Below are positions 34,487 to 46,473 of a stretch of 64,000 nt of DNA, piece by piece. This DNA comes from Melieria omissa (taxonomy: Eukaryota; Arthropoda; Insecta; Diptera; Ulidiidae), in NCBI GenBank assembly GCA_963971225.1, contig OZ020269.1, positions 10,805,701 to 10,869,700 on the forward strand. Direction: 5' to 3'. The notes beneath the pieces were generated by a model. It did not search any database and had not been told where the DNA came from. It saw only the letters and a list, made by a program, of their open reading frames with translations. Within the stretch, counting starts at the first letter, position 1. Each line of letters begins with the position of its first letter. A program made the translations under genes and the position numbers.

Positions 34487-36600
34487 ACTTTAACTTATTG
34501 AAATTTTTCACACTGAAATAAGAAAGACAAATATGAAACTAAACTTTCAAATGGTCATCGAAAACCTCACACTTGTTGTTTTCTCTTTTTTCATGCCATT
34601 GAAAATGTAAAATTTCAAAGTGTTTTGAAACGTTGCGACAATAATAATGCGGCACATAAACACATTGTTGCTGTACCTGCATAATAACACCTAATCATAT
34701 CTGGCTTCATTATGCGGCGTGTTTTGTGTCAGGAATTTTTCGCAATTGATTTTGCTTTGTGCTAAAATTTGCATAATCAACGCAACAAGCCAGTCAGCTC
34801 AGTTCAGCTCAGCTCAGCCCAGTCAGACAGCTCGACCAGCCGACAGGATCGAGAATGAAGCGCAGTGGTGCTCCGCAGCCCGCCCCAGCGTCCGACTGTC
34901 GCACGCCCCTCTCACTCACTGTCATTTGCAGTGCGGTTTTTGTGCTGTACGTATTTTTCCTTTTTATTGCATGCCGGGGGGGCACAGCGGGTCGTCTCCA
35001 CATTTTGCATACATTACGGCCGACCGCAAGCAAGCAAGCAATGTGTTTGTCGTTGTTTTTGTTGTTATAGCAGTTGCATGCGCTGCTTGCAGTTGTTGTA
35101 TGCTTGTGTGTTTAACCATTCATTGTGGTTGTTGTTGTTGCAGTTTAAGCTGTGTGCAGCGAGGCGGCATTAAGTGCTGTGCTGCGGCGAATGTTTTTGT
35201 TGGCCCCTCGCCGACAGGACGCGTTGTTGGTTGGATGGGCAAACGTATGACTGGCACCAGCGGACGGACAGACAGAGAGCCGCAGTCACAGAACGCAGCG
35301 TGCAGAATGCACGAACGAACAAACGGACAGACATACAGATGGACAGACAAACCGCACGCCGCCCCAATGCGTTGCCGGTTTGGTTTGGTTTGGTGCGCTT
35401 CGCTGGCAGTGAATGCAAATGTGCTTCGCTGAATGCAATTGTTGTTGTTGTTTGTTATTGTTGAAGTTGCTGTTGTTGTTGTTGTTGAAGTTGCGGCAAA
35501 ATTCAACTACTATATAAAAGGCGCTACACGTAGCGCTCTCAATTGCGCCCCATTGAAGCGGCATTAGCGTGCGGCGGTGGCCGGCTGCCGGTAATAATCC
35601 AAGACGATGATGACGTTGACGATGATGATGATGCTGCCGCTGATAATGCCGTTGTTGACCGCAAAGCGTTTTAACTTGATGCACACATAAACACACACAC
35701 ACACACGTACACATCTGTGCGGCTTTCCATGTTTAAGCTCTATGAAAAAATTCAAGCAAACAAAAAACAAAAACAAAAAAACAAAAAAAAAAGAAAAAAA
35801 GAAAAAAATCTGCTCACATTGCATGCAACAAGCGCGCAAAATTTTTTATCAGCATCGATAGCGATTTTGTATGCAAATTTTCTGTGTATTTTTGCACTTT
35901 TTATTTGCTCATTTTTCTGGTGTCGTTTGCTTCGAATATAATTCGAATTGGCAGTGAAACGCTTATGGTTTTGGTTTTGCAAAAATTCAAAAAATTATAA
36001 TAAAAAAACTAAAAAAAAACGTAAAAAATTATAAAAGGTTATTTGCACCTCGTTTTGTTTGATTTCGATTTGAAATTTGCTGAATTGCTTGTAGCACATG
36101 AAGGCAATTTGTGTGCGAGCTGCAACACAACACACGCGATTTATGACCAACAACAATAATTGCCCGCTGAAGAATTTTGAGAAATTAGGCATTGTGCATG
36201 CAATTTGCCTGTTTGTGCCTGTTTGTTGTTGTTGTTATTAAGTGTTCAACATGAAAAGTGGCGAGATAAGTTTTAAACTTGGCAAAGAAAGACAGGTAGG
36301 CAGTCTTAAGGCGTTGCAGGAGATGCAGATGAATGCGTCGAATGCAGCGTTTGGGCGTAAATGTGCAAATTGATTGCTTGTCTTCTTCTTATTTTGCATT
36401 TGTATGACTTTGATGGGTTTTGTAGTTGAAATGTGGCATAGTGGCTGTTTTCTTAGATCATTTCCAAGATTTATTAAACAAACAATTGTTGATAAAATAA
36501 AAAATCAAAAAGGAGATGGAATTTTTGTTGCAACCAAATTAAAAAAAGCAATATTTTTTCGTAAAACTTTTGTTTAAAAACTTATTGTTTGAAAGTAAAA
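34487..36600. other. Noncoding block with a possible promoter
   Basis: No gene recognised. 34770-35450 is GC-richer, with CAGCTCAGC-type and GACAGACA-type simple sequence. The 237-codon open frame at 34719-35432 has no recognisable domain. TTG runs occur at 35438-35500. An isolated core-promoter-like arrangement is listed separately. Confidence 0.5.
35511..35544 (+). promoter_or_regulatory. Candidate core promoter: TATA box plus initiator
   Basis: TATATAAAAG at 35511-35520 is a strong TATA box. TCAATT at 35539-35544 fits the arthropod initiator, with its A at 35541, about 28-30 bases downstream of the TATA start. This is the usual spacing. Between them lies a hairpin, GCGCTA-CACG-TAGCGC (35521-35536). 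No convincing coding exon follows; the first ATG (about 35607) opens only a 28-codon frame. It could drive a noncoding RNA or a spliced upstream exon, or be chance. Confidence 0.4.
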
Positions 36601-36799
36601 ATTGTTCTTGGAACAGATTAAAATTTTGAAATACACAAATTTTGAAAAAACCCTAAACTAAGTCAAATAGAATTAAAAACACATGATAATGAAAATAAAT
36701 AATAAATTAAAAAAAATATATTAAAAATAATATAAACAAATAAAATAATAAAAATAAAAACAAAGTAATAAAAATAAAAAAATAATATTATTTTTAACA

Positions 36800-38240
36800 A
36801 TAAAAAAGAACTCGCAATGTTTGAAAAAACCCAATAGAATTTTTTGAATAAAAACTATAGAATTGAATTGAATGAATTTAAAGAAAAACTTGTTTAAAAA
36901 TTAAAACCAAACTTTCTTGCAAACTTATAAAAATTAATAATCAAAATCAAAATAATTTTTTTCTTGCAAGCTTAGCAAAATTAATAAAAATAATGTAAAT
37001 AAAAAGATAATAAAAATAAAAAAAATAATATAATTTACACAACAAAAAAAAATAAAAAGGAACTCGTAATGTTTAAAAAAAAAAATTAAAAAAACCAATA
37101 GAATTTTTAAATACAAAAATAGGAAATTAAAAAAAATTTTATTTATTATAATGGAGTTTTTGCGAAAAATTTTTTAATTGAAAAAAAAAACACAAATAAT
37201 GAAGGGAAATTAAAAAAAGTTGGAAAATCAAAATTAAAACAAAACTTTCTTGCAAATTTAGAAAAATTAATAATTAAAATCAAGATTTTTTTTTTGGCAA
37301 AAAAAAAATTAAAACTAAACTTCCTTGCAAAATTTGAAAAATAATAAAAATAATATAAATAAAAAATAATAATATAAAGAAAATAATAATAAAAATAAAA
37401 TAAAATAATAAAAATAAAAAAATTATATAATTTACACAAAAAACTAAAAAAAAGAACTCGTAATGTTTGAAAAAAAAATTTTAAAACGAATAGAATTTTT
37501 AAATAAAAAAAATAGAACATTAAAAAAATTGTATTTATAAAATCGATTTGTTGCGAAAAATCTTTATGAATTAAAAAAAAATGTTTTTCAATTGAAATAA
37601 ACATAAATGAAGGGAAATTAAAAAAGATGGAAAATCAAAATAAAAACAAAACTTTCTTGCAAACTTAGAAAAATTAATAATTAAAATCAAGATGATTTTT
37701 TTGATTTTTTTTAATAAAAATTAAAACAAAAATTTCTTGCAAAGTTAGAAAATTTAATAATTAAAATGTTTTTTTTGTGGCAACAAAATAAAAATTGAAA
37801 TACAAAAATGTTGACGAAAAATTAAAAATAAATCAATATATCAAACAAAAACAACAACCAAATTTTAATTCTTTTTGTCAAAGAATTAAAAAAAAAGAAA
37901 AAAGTAAAAAGTAGGGTTTTTAACTTAAATTTTTTAAAACGAAATCGAAATGAAAAAAATTAAAGGAAAATGACAAAATATAATTTTAACAAAAAAAAAA
38001 TCGTTCTTGTAACAAAACTGTGTTTAAAGGAAATCAAAATAATGAAAAAAAATTAAAGGGAAATGAAAAAATATAATTTAACCAATAAAAAATCGTTCTT
38101 GTAAAAAAATCGTTCTTGAAAAAAAGTGAAAATAGATAGTTTAAGAAAAAACCGAATTTAAACTTAAAAAAATCATTCCGGTAAAGAAACAAAAAGTTTG
38201 TTTTTAATGAAAACAATTTTTGAAATTTTAATTCATTCAA
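36800..38240. repeat. AT-rich repeat field with irregular units of about 250-400 bp
   Basis: Words such as GAACTCGTAATGTTTGAAAA recur at about 36806, 37058 and 37452. AACAAAACTTTCTTGCAAA recurs, with variants, at about 36905, 37235, 37312, 37645 and 37725. GGGAAATTAAAAAA plus TGGAAAATCAAAAT recurs at about 37203 and 37614. This is an old, highly diverged tandem field. It has no coding potential; Phe-rich frames on the minus strand are an artefact of A-runs. Confidence 0.65.
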
Positions 38241-39790
38241 TCAAATATTTTGCTCCAACCATTCCATCGTCCGAGTTCATTCAACTGCTTATCAAACTAT
38301 TTTAAAACCCTCACAATGTACTTAAAACTTTCACACGATCTTTCATTTTTATGTAATTTATAACAAAAAAATATGAAAAAAAAAATATTTTAATTTATGA
38401 GTAAAATTAATGAACAGTCTTTGGATTTACCTAATAACACTTGCGGCTGTCAAATTGATAGCAACGATTCCGATGTATCATGTGGCAATTACCTGCAAAA
38501 GATTAAAAAAAATATGTAAAAAAAATTAGTAAATCGTTAATTAAGTGAAAACTTTAACAAATTAAAAATAAATTAAGAAAACGAAGCGTCAAGTTGGGTC
38601 ATCAAGTGAAAAAAGCCTGGCGGGCAAAAACTGTAAAAAATGTGGAGAAAATGTGTGCTTAATGGGGCGCGCAACGCCTCACGGTGCTGAAGCGCCCTCA
38701 AGCGGAATTGCTACAAAAAATAATAATAAAAAATATTTATACAATACAAAAAAATAAAACATATTTTGAATTTTTGAGCGGCACCTTTTTTGGGTCTGAC
38801 GTGTCAAGGTGCCCTTCGCTCGCTGGCACGACGCTAATGACCAGCAGAACAATGGGGCCCAGAAACCAATTCAACATCAACGAAATTTTTATTAGGCAAA
38901 TAAACAATAACAACAACAACGACAAAAGCAATTAAATGAAGTCCCTCATATTTTGCGTGAGCGCGAATTAAGTTACCAACACGTCAGTCAGTCAGCCGTT
39001 TGAACACATTTCTCACATTGGCGGCCTTAAGCATTGCGACGCGTGAGCGCAATCGATTGTCTAAGCGGCAGTCGGCGGCGGCATTCGGCATTTGATTAAT
39101 TGCCGCAGCGGTATTTGCTGGTCGACGTAATGCAGCCTTTTAGAGCCGCGCGCACTCGCTGACCAACGGCGGCGACTCGTTGTGTTCGTTGCTGATGTTG
39201 TTGTAACAAGATTTTTTATTATGCCAAACAGAGTAATGGACAACAACTTCAACAACTAAAACAACAAAAATGCACGATAATATAACAAACAATTACATCT
39301 TAACACCAAAATCAACAAACAATTCGCGCGCGCACACACAATGCAATCGCAGCTAAAGGTGCGCACTGCTGGTGGCTGATGGCGTGTTGTTGTTCTTGTT
39401 GTTATTGTTGTTGTTAGTGTTAGGCAGCAAACTCAAACTCAAAACTCATGCAGTGCGACTGGGTAAAGTGTCTGTGTCGATTGTGTGTTGTTGTGCCTTT
39501 TATGGCAACTTGGTTTATGCATTGAGTGTGCAACAACAACAACAATAAGAATAATAACAATAACAACAACGTATTACTTGCAGCATGTAGCAATTTTTTG
39601 GTGTGGCTTCAGTGATGTTAATGTAAATGCAGTGCCAGCAATGCAACAACAATGATTGTTGCATAGGCCAAAGCGCAAAAGAAGAAGAAGATGAAGACAA
39701 GCAAGAAAAAAAGAAGTCAAGAATATGAAGTCGAGGTGAAGGAGGAAGTAGTTGAATTAAGTAAAAGCGGATAAGTATTGGAACGTTTAA
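38241..39790. other. Noncoding block, no gene seen
   Basis: AT-rich to about 38580. 38640-39180 is GC-richer and unique-looking. CAA/TTG runs occur at 38905-38925, 39390-39412 and 39531-39570. Confidence 0.5.
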
Positions 39791-39807
39791 CAAGAAGAAG
39801 ACGATTA

Positions 39808-39902
39808 AGAACGAGAAGAAGAAGAAGAAGAAGAAGAAGAAGAAGAAGAAGAAGAAGAAGAAGAAGAAGAAGAAGAAGAAGAAGAAGAAGAAGAAGAAGA
39901 AA
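39808..39902 (+). repeat. (GAA)n microsatellite, about 29 uninterrupted copies
   Basis: The uninterrupted GAA run spans about 39814-39902, with a purine-rich approach from 39660. On the other strand it would read as poly-Phe, poly-Leu or poly-Ser. GAA/TTC tracts of this length are known to form triplex structures; that is general knowledge rather than something shown here. Confidence 0.95.
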
Positions 39903-40189
39903 CAATTGTTAATTTCTAATTGAAACAAAAGCATTGTGTCTTTGCAATTTTGGCAAGAAGAAAAAGATTAATAATGAGAAGAAGAAGAAGAAGCAATAAT
40001 TAACCCTAACATGATAAATGAAAATGTGAAAATTCGTGTTCATAAATGAAAGAAGCAACAGAAACCACCGAAGTTGAACTGAGGCCAAACAATTATTGCG
40101 CACTGTTGTTGTTCTTTTCACATAACGCAACCCATCACTTCCGCATCATCCAACAATTTCTGTGACTGCAGCTTTAGTTCCGCGTTTGT
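39903..40189. other. Noncoding spacer between the GAA tract and the TCTG/TCTA island
   Basis: Contains a second short GAA run at about 39978-39992. Otherwise nothing recognised. Confidence 0.5.
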
Positions 40190-42900
40190 GCACTTCAAAC
40201 ATTTGTCTAATTCGCTTTCCATTCAAGTGTCCATTTGTTGCGCTGTTCAACTGTCTGTCACTCTGTCTGTCCATTAATTTTTCATGTACCATGTTCTGTC
40301 GCACTATTTGCCCATCTAACAACACATCTCTTGTCACAGTTGGCCTCAACATTTTTACTGCTTTGTTGTTGCATTCAGAAATTCAATTGTTCCGCTCATT
40401 GTCCATCTGACGAAGTGTCTATTTGTCTGTGCATTTTAACTTTTGACGGCTTATCTGTTTGCCTGGGAATGTTTTGTATTTCATGCTTTGTCCATTTATC
40501 GGTGAATTTTTCTATGCAACTGTTTGTCCATTTGTCTATATGTCACATTCGTTTACTTGTCTAGTAATCGAATTGTCTGAAAGGCTTGTAGCCTTCCTGC
40601 CCAGCCTTAAGAAAAAAATCGAATTGTCAATTGTGTCCATATCTCGCTTTTGCTGTCTGTCTGTTTCTTTCTCTGTATGTCTATCGATCTATTTGTTTTC
40701 TCGCCTGTCTGTCCACCTAACTATATCACTGTGTTTTTGAGTCTTCAGTCTATTAATATCTCTTTCTGTCTCTCTTTCTGTATCTTCGTTTCTCTGTCTG
40801 TTTGTATGTATCTCTGCCTGTCTGTCCCCCTAACTATATGATGATATCCTTGTCTATATGTCCATTGTCTATTGTGTCTATTGATATACTTTTTTGTCTC
40901 TCTCTGTATTTTTGCTTGCCTGTTTGTTTCTCTATCTATCTGAATAAATCTCTGAGTGTCTCTTTGTCTATATCTCTTTTTCTCTATCCATCTATCTATA
41001 TGATTGTATCTTTGTCTATATTTATATTTGTCTATTGATATCTCTTTCTGTCTATGTTTCTCTATGTGCTTTACTTGCCTGTTTGTTTCTCTGTCTCTCT
41101 ATCTATCTAAATAAATCTCTGAGTGTCTCTCTGTCTATATATATTTTTTTCGATTTATCTATGTATATCATTGTATCTTTGTTTATATGTCTACATGTTT
41201 ATTGATATCTCTTTTTGTCTATCTGATTGTTTCTCAGTCTATTTGTATCTCTTTCCATTGATCTTTATGATTGAAACTTTGTTTATATGGGTTTATCTGT
41301 TTACTGATATCTCTTTCTGTCTACCTGATTGTATCTCTGTTGATCTGTTTGTTTCTCTGGTTATCTGTCTATGTGTTTGTGTCTCTATCCAGCTATTTAT
41401 ATGATTGCCTGTTGATATCACTTTCTGTCTTTCATTCCGTATATCTGTTTGGACACAGGCTATGTAAATTTTTATATCTTCTGTTCAGCTCCAACTGTTT
41501 ATCCTATCTGTCGGTTTGTATCTCTATCTACCATTGTATATTTGTCTCTCTGTCTATCTATTTGTCAGTCTGTATCTGTATCTGTATCTCTCTCTCTCTC
41601 TCTCTGTCCGTCTCATATTTCTGTATCAGTTATTCTGTCTGTCTCTCTGTCTGACTCTGTCTGGACTAAGGCAGTCCACTGCCTATTTGTCTCTCTCTCC
41701 GTCTATCTGTCGGTTTGTATTCGTCTATATGTCTGTGTTTTTGCCTCTTTCTGGGTCCAGATATATGTATGTCTGAATCTCTTACCGTATGTGTGCCTGT
41801 TTATCTATCAGTTGCATAATTATCTGTTTACTTATTTCTTGATTTCATTTTCCGTCTCTCATTCGGTGTATCGGTTTGGATCTCTGCTATTTAAATGTAT
41901 GTGTCTTCATTTGTTCAGCTCCGGCTGTCTATTTATCTGTTGGTTTGTTTCTCTATCTCTCTCTCTCTCTCTGTCTGTCTCATTTTTCGACTACCCATAT
42001 TTCTGTATCTTTGCCTGCTTTGTGTAACAGGTATTCTGTCTGTCTATCTGTCTGGCTCTATGTGTCTTAGTCTCTCTATCACTGCCTACTTGTCTCTCTG
42101 TCTGTCTGTCTATCGATTAGTGTCCGTCTATAGTTAGATCTGTGTTTTTGTGTCTTTCTTTGTCCAAAAATTTTCATACGTATATGTTTGCATTTCTAAA
42201 AGTCTGTGTACCTGTTAATCTATCAGTTTTATCTTTATCTGTTTAGTTGTTTCTATATCTGGATCCAGCTATCCACATATACATATCTATGTCTCTGTCT
42301 CTGTCTGTGTCTCTTTCTGTCTGTCTTTCTGTTGGTGTTTATATCATCTATCTCTCTCTTATCTCTATCTCTCTCTTATCTCTATCTCTAACTCTATCTC
42401 TATCTCTATCTCTCTCCTATCTCTATCTCTCTATCTCTGTTTGCTTTTCAATCTGTATTTCTGTCTATCTCTTTATCTTTCTTTCTATATCTATATCTTC
42501 CTACCTGTCTGTATGTATCTTCCTTTGTATGTCTGTCTGGCTGTATATCCGTCAGTATGTCTGTCTATCTATCCATCTATCTGTATTTGTACCTGTCTCT
42601 CTATCCAACTTTCTATCGTTTATCAGTTTCTCTGCATGTTTGTTTCCCTGACTGTCTATCTGTATTTCTGTCTATTTCTCTTTCTATCCGCCCATCTGTA
42701 TCTCACTGCAATTGTCTGTTGCTTCATGTTGCTATCTGAATTTGAAGCCGCTTTGCTCATCATTCAGCTACAATATTTGTCCATCTGTCTGCTTATTTTA
42801 TGCGCACCACACCATTCGTCTATAAGTATGTCCAGTCGCTTCCACAGCCTATCTGCCTGGCTACCTGCCTGTCTGTCTTTATGTCTGTCCATTGGTTAGT
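40190..42900 (+). repeat. 2.7 kb degenerate TCTG/TCTA island with higher-order repeats
   Basis: The plus strand is made almost wholly of TCTG, TCTA, TTTG and TCTC words with few purine pairs. Pure stretches occur at about 41590-41607, 41954-41972 and 42345-42430. A unit with CTTGCCTGTTTGTTTCTCT and AATAAATCTCTGAGTGTCTC recurs 159 bp apart (40915 and 41074). A longer block, from TCATTC(C/G)G to CAGCTCC(A/G)(A/G)CTGT, recurs 427 bp apart (41432 and 41859). Stops are rare on this strand, so long Ser/Leu/Val/Cys-rich frames appear; they are not genes. Confidence 0.9.
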
Positions 42901-44033
42901 CTTTCTTGGTTTTAGCCATTCAACCATTCAATTCATTGCGGCCAAAACAATTGTGCTTTGTTGTTGTAATTGTTGCTGTTGTTGCCTCTTAAATGCGTTA
43001 TTGTTGTTGTTGTTATTATGGCCATTGTTGCTGTTGTTATTGTTGCCATTTGCAGCAATCGTTGGCAATCTAATTGACTTTTCATTTGTGCCAACGCTGT
43101 GCTTGAGCCTCTAACATCTCCCACTCCCCCCCCACCTTCCGCTGCCTTGGCTCACTCGCCGAACGTTGCATGTGTTGCACGTTGTGTAATCATTTCTGCT
43201 CGGACAAGTTCAAATACGCTGCACACACTCGACTGCGCTGCACAACACGGCTTTCACTTCCGTTCGCGCAGCGCGCTCCGGCTTTTGTTCTTAGACCCGC
43301 TTAAAGCTGTTCGAAGAAAATCGCTTTTTGTGCGCTTGCCATGCACTGACAACACAATATCAGCAGCAACAACAACAAAGTGCCATGCTACGTGCCACCA
43401 CTTAGCCAGCACAGTGTTGCCGCCATGACAACAGCACTGAAGCACATTGGTGGTGTTGCTGCTGTTTGTGCAGCAAATCCATTTGGTACATTTTGCACGT
43501 TTTGTTTGGATTTTCCATTCAGCGCACCAAAGTGGCGTTCTGGTTCAATAATCCGATCTCTAGCAATCTCCCTCGGTCGCTTTATACTTTTCTACTTTAC
43601 AAATAGCAGACGGCAGGCAGCAGGAACCAGCAACAGTGGCAGCATCCGTTGCTGCAATTGCATATTCCTATCGCTTCGCCGCCGACGGCTCTTGTTGCGC
43701 TTAGCCGTGCGCCGGTGTGCGCCGCCTGCCCGCCAGCGCTTACAAATGCATTTACCAGTGTTGCAGCTCCCCTGCCACGCAGCGCGGCCGACTGTTGGTG
43801 GCAGCTCGGAGCTCGAGTGTGCATCGAGTGTCTCTGTGTGTGTCAGCGATTGTTTGCTAACTGAATTGAATTTCATTTCTTCGGGTCGTTGTTTTTTTGC
43901 TGTTCACCTTTTGGCCTTTTTTGTTGCATTTTTTTGCTTGGAATTTCTGAAATTAGTTGCTTGCAGTCGTATATCTTTTTCGAGTTTATTGCTGCTTCAG
44001 CTCTAAGCGGCTAATGCACACAGCACTGTCTGC
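42901..44033. other. Noncoding block, GC-richer, no gene recognised
   Basis: TTG runs at about 42959-43050 are followed by a GC-richer unique-looking stretch (43080-43860). The 208-codon frame at 43380-44006 and the minus-strand 94-codon frame at 43592-43876 overlap here and show no domain I recognise. A coding exon cannot be excluded, but nothing supports one. Confidence 0.45.
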
Positions 44034-44210
44034 TTAACCCATTACTGATGTCATTAAAGAGCTATTTTCTGTTATTTAAATGACCATCGTTGCAGATCTC
44101 AGACATGACTCAGGTTGCAAAGGCTGAAACTTTACAGAGCGACTTTGAAATCTTAAGCTACATAGAAGCTGATTAAATTTTGCCAACTATTTTAGGCATT
44201 AATGGGTTAA
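44034..44210. mobile_element. piggyBac-like MITE, 169 bp, with intact TTAA ends
   Basis: TTAA at 44034-44037 is followed by CCCATTACTGATG. The right end reads GGCATTAATGGG, then TTAA at 44207-44210. The ends are inverted repeats (CCCATTA, one mismatch, TG). No transposase-like frame occurs inside. The end sequence differs from the elements at 19.8 and 34.4 kb, so it is a separate family. Confidence 0.85.
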
Positions 44211-44929
44211 GATTGGAGTATTTGAATGTGCAATTTATTGACTGTTTAAAATTCCAACAGAACAAAGATTATTTGGATTCGTTGAACGGCGCCAAGATGG
44301 CAATGAATCTTTCAAATTGTGTTTACTTAGATTAGATTAGACTTTTATAGTGTTCAACCGATTGGCATTTTGTGTCAATGTCAAATCATAAATTTTGATT
44401 TGAATTTTACAACAAAAATCTTTGTAAAAACTGCATGCGATTCATTGCTTGCAGAATATATTTTCTATAATTATTTGAACGCTTGAACAACGTTAATAAA
44501 CTCATCATTCTTTCATGTGCACAAATTGTTGACGTGCAATTAATCGATGATTTTATAATTAATGATTAGCCGCATTTGTAATGAGCGCACAAAGCGTTGC
44601 CAGAGTTGTTATTTTGTGCAAAACGATTAAGAAAATACACATACAAGCAACAAATACAAATTACAATAACAATTGATAATTGTTAAACATGATAATTGAG
44701 GTAATTAACGAGATATATTTTATGCATTTGCACGAAAGCGACTTCACTCACTCACACTCATCTATTAAGAGACCCAGTGGGAATCTTAAACATGAGCGGC
44801 ATTCACGAGCTGTGACATCTGACTTGACAGGAGAGTTTTTTTATGGCAATTAAATATTTGTAAAATAGAAAATTTATTAATATAAGAAACCAATTTAGAC
44901 TTTAGAAAATTTAGAAAATTTCAACTCTC
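44211..44929. other. Noncoding, no gene seen
   Basis: Mostly unique-looking AT-rich sequence. 44576-44596 carries a 21-base word shared with 54276-54296, listed separately. Several TAAT/ATTA words occur at 44535-44570. Confidence 0.5.
44576..44596 (+). promoter_or_regulatory. 21-base word shared with 54276-54296
   Basis: TTGTAATGAGCGCAC, then A, then AAGCG. The copy at 54276-54296 differs only by T in place of the A. Both sit in unique-looking, non-repeat sequence. A regulatory element is one possibility; an ancient repeat remnant is another. Confidence 0.3.
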
Positions 44930-46080
44930 AGAGATTTACTTTTGAATAGAAAATTTATTAATATTAGAACAAAATTTCAACTCTCAACTCTCGGAGAGGT
45001 CGACTAAAAAAGAAACTTATTTGTGTTTCTGTTCTAAGCTAGAATCGTGATCCGAACCTATGATTCGTTAACAATTTCTTAGAGCTATTCAAAGAACAAA
45101 GAGTATAAAACCAGTCACCTTGTCACTGTTGGCTAAGAACTCCTAATGTGACGCAGTTCCCCCGAACTACAGATTTCAGCTTATTTTTAGCCTAAAAGTT
45201 CCAATGCCATAAATTTTCCATAGAACTACAGATCTTCATTAGGCTTTAGCTATTCAAAATACATTGAATTAAAAGAGGATTCGAACCAGCTGCCTCGTCA
45301 CTGTCTGAAGTTCCAATGTTCACTAAACTTTCGCTATTTAAACAACAAACAATAGCAAACTTTGGCAATTCAAATGACTTCGAATTCGAAGAGGATTCGA
45401 ACCAGCTGCCTCGTCACTGTCTGCTAAGACATCCTAATGCAATGGAGTTTCCAAATCTTCACTAAATTTTAGCTATTCAAATAACATAGAATTAGGAAAA
45501 GTATAGAATCAGTTGCCTCATCATTGTCTGCTAAGAAGTCCTAATACAATAGAGTTCCCATTTAATTGCAGATCTTCACTAAACTCTAACTATTTATGGA
45601 ACCGGTGGGCTTGTCACTGCTGAAGAAGTCCTAATCTACACTAAACTTAAGCTTTTCAAATAACATTGAATAAGTAAAAGTATGGAATCAGTTGCTTCTG
45701 CTAAGAAATCCCATTCGATAGAGTTTCGATTGAATTATAGATCTTCATTAGAATTTTAGAAATTTTAATTACTTCGAATTAGAATAGAATTGGAACCAGT
45801 TAAATCGTCACTTTTGGATAAGAAATTCTAGTTCGTCAGAGTTCCTATTGAACTAAAAATATTCACTAAACTTTAGCTTTTTAAACAACATAGAAATAGG
45901 AAAAGTATGGAACCAGTTGCCTAATCACTATTGGCTAAGAAACTCTAATTCGACAGAGTTCCCATTGAACTAAAAATTTGCACCAAGCTTTAGCTCTTCA
46001 AACAAAATAGAAATAGGAAAAGTATGAAACCAGTTCCCTCGTCAGTGTCGGCTAAAACCATTTGTATTAAACTTTAGTCA
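44930..46080 (-). repeat. Tandem array D, unit about 85-176 bp, about 9 copies, box B-like on the minus strand
   Basis: Anchors near 45105, 45281, 45391, 45507, 45598, 45682, 45792, 45913 and 46028 read GAACCAGTTGCCTCGTCACTG or variants. They are followed by TCTGCTAAGAAGTCCTAAT, GAGTTCCCATTGAACTACAG, then ATCTTCACTAAACTTTAGCT. The units at 45277-45287 and 45393-45403 contain GGATTCGAACC, the exact reverse complement of a tRNA box B (GGTTCGAATCC). A box A at tRNA spacing was not found, so tRNA ancestry is only suggested. Confidence 0.8.
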
Positions 46081-46473
46081 TGACTTGGTATGAAAATAAC
46101 TTCTATGTAGATCTTTAGCACTCAAGTAATCACTTAAGCTACTTTGCACGAAAAGATGTAATGAGATGTAAGGTGCTTCTAAACAGGAGTTTTGAAACAG
46201 GAACATTTTTTAGTTTTCTGTGGTTTTCTATTCTATTCATAGTTTAAAAATAGTAATGAATGGCTATGAAATAAAACAAAAAAGACTTAATGGAGTTATT
46301 TTGACTGCCTTGTGTCGAATGACCAGAATCAAGGACCTTTAAAAAACCAGTCGAAGACCATAGTGTCACTAGTTGCCACAATTTTTACTGGACAATTTTA
46401 ATTCTGATATTTTTTGTCTGCTGTTTGCTCCTAAGTTTCTTCAGTAGTACAGATTTTCGTATTCAGTTGACCT
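46081..46473. other. Noncoding, nothing recognised
   Basis: AT-rich sequence between tandem array D and the nested MITEs. Confidence 0.5.

Noticed and set aside
34719..35432. 237-codon open frame near the candidate promoter
   Set aside because: No domain, Cys/Ser-rich composition from simple sequence, and it ends upstream of the TATA box.
39515..39934. Minus-strand frame with long poly-Phe and an overlapping poly-Leu frame
   Set aside because: Translation of the GAA microsatellite.
40162..43114. Many long overlapping open frames (up to about 190 codons)
   Set aside because: All come from the TCTG/TCTA repeat background, which rarely forms stop codons on the plus strand.
43380..44006. 208-codon frame in GC-richer DNA
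   Set aside because: No domain or signal peptide I can defend, and overlapping frames on both strands are equally open. Left as unsupported.
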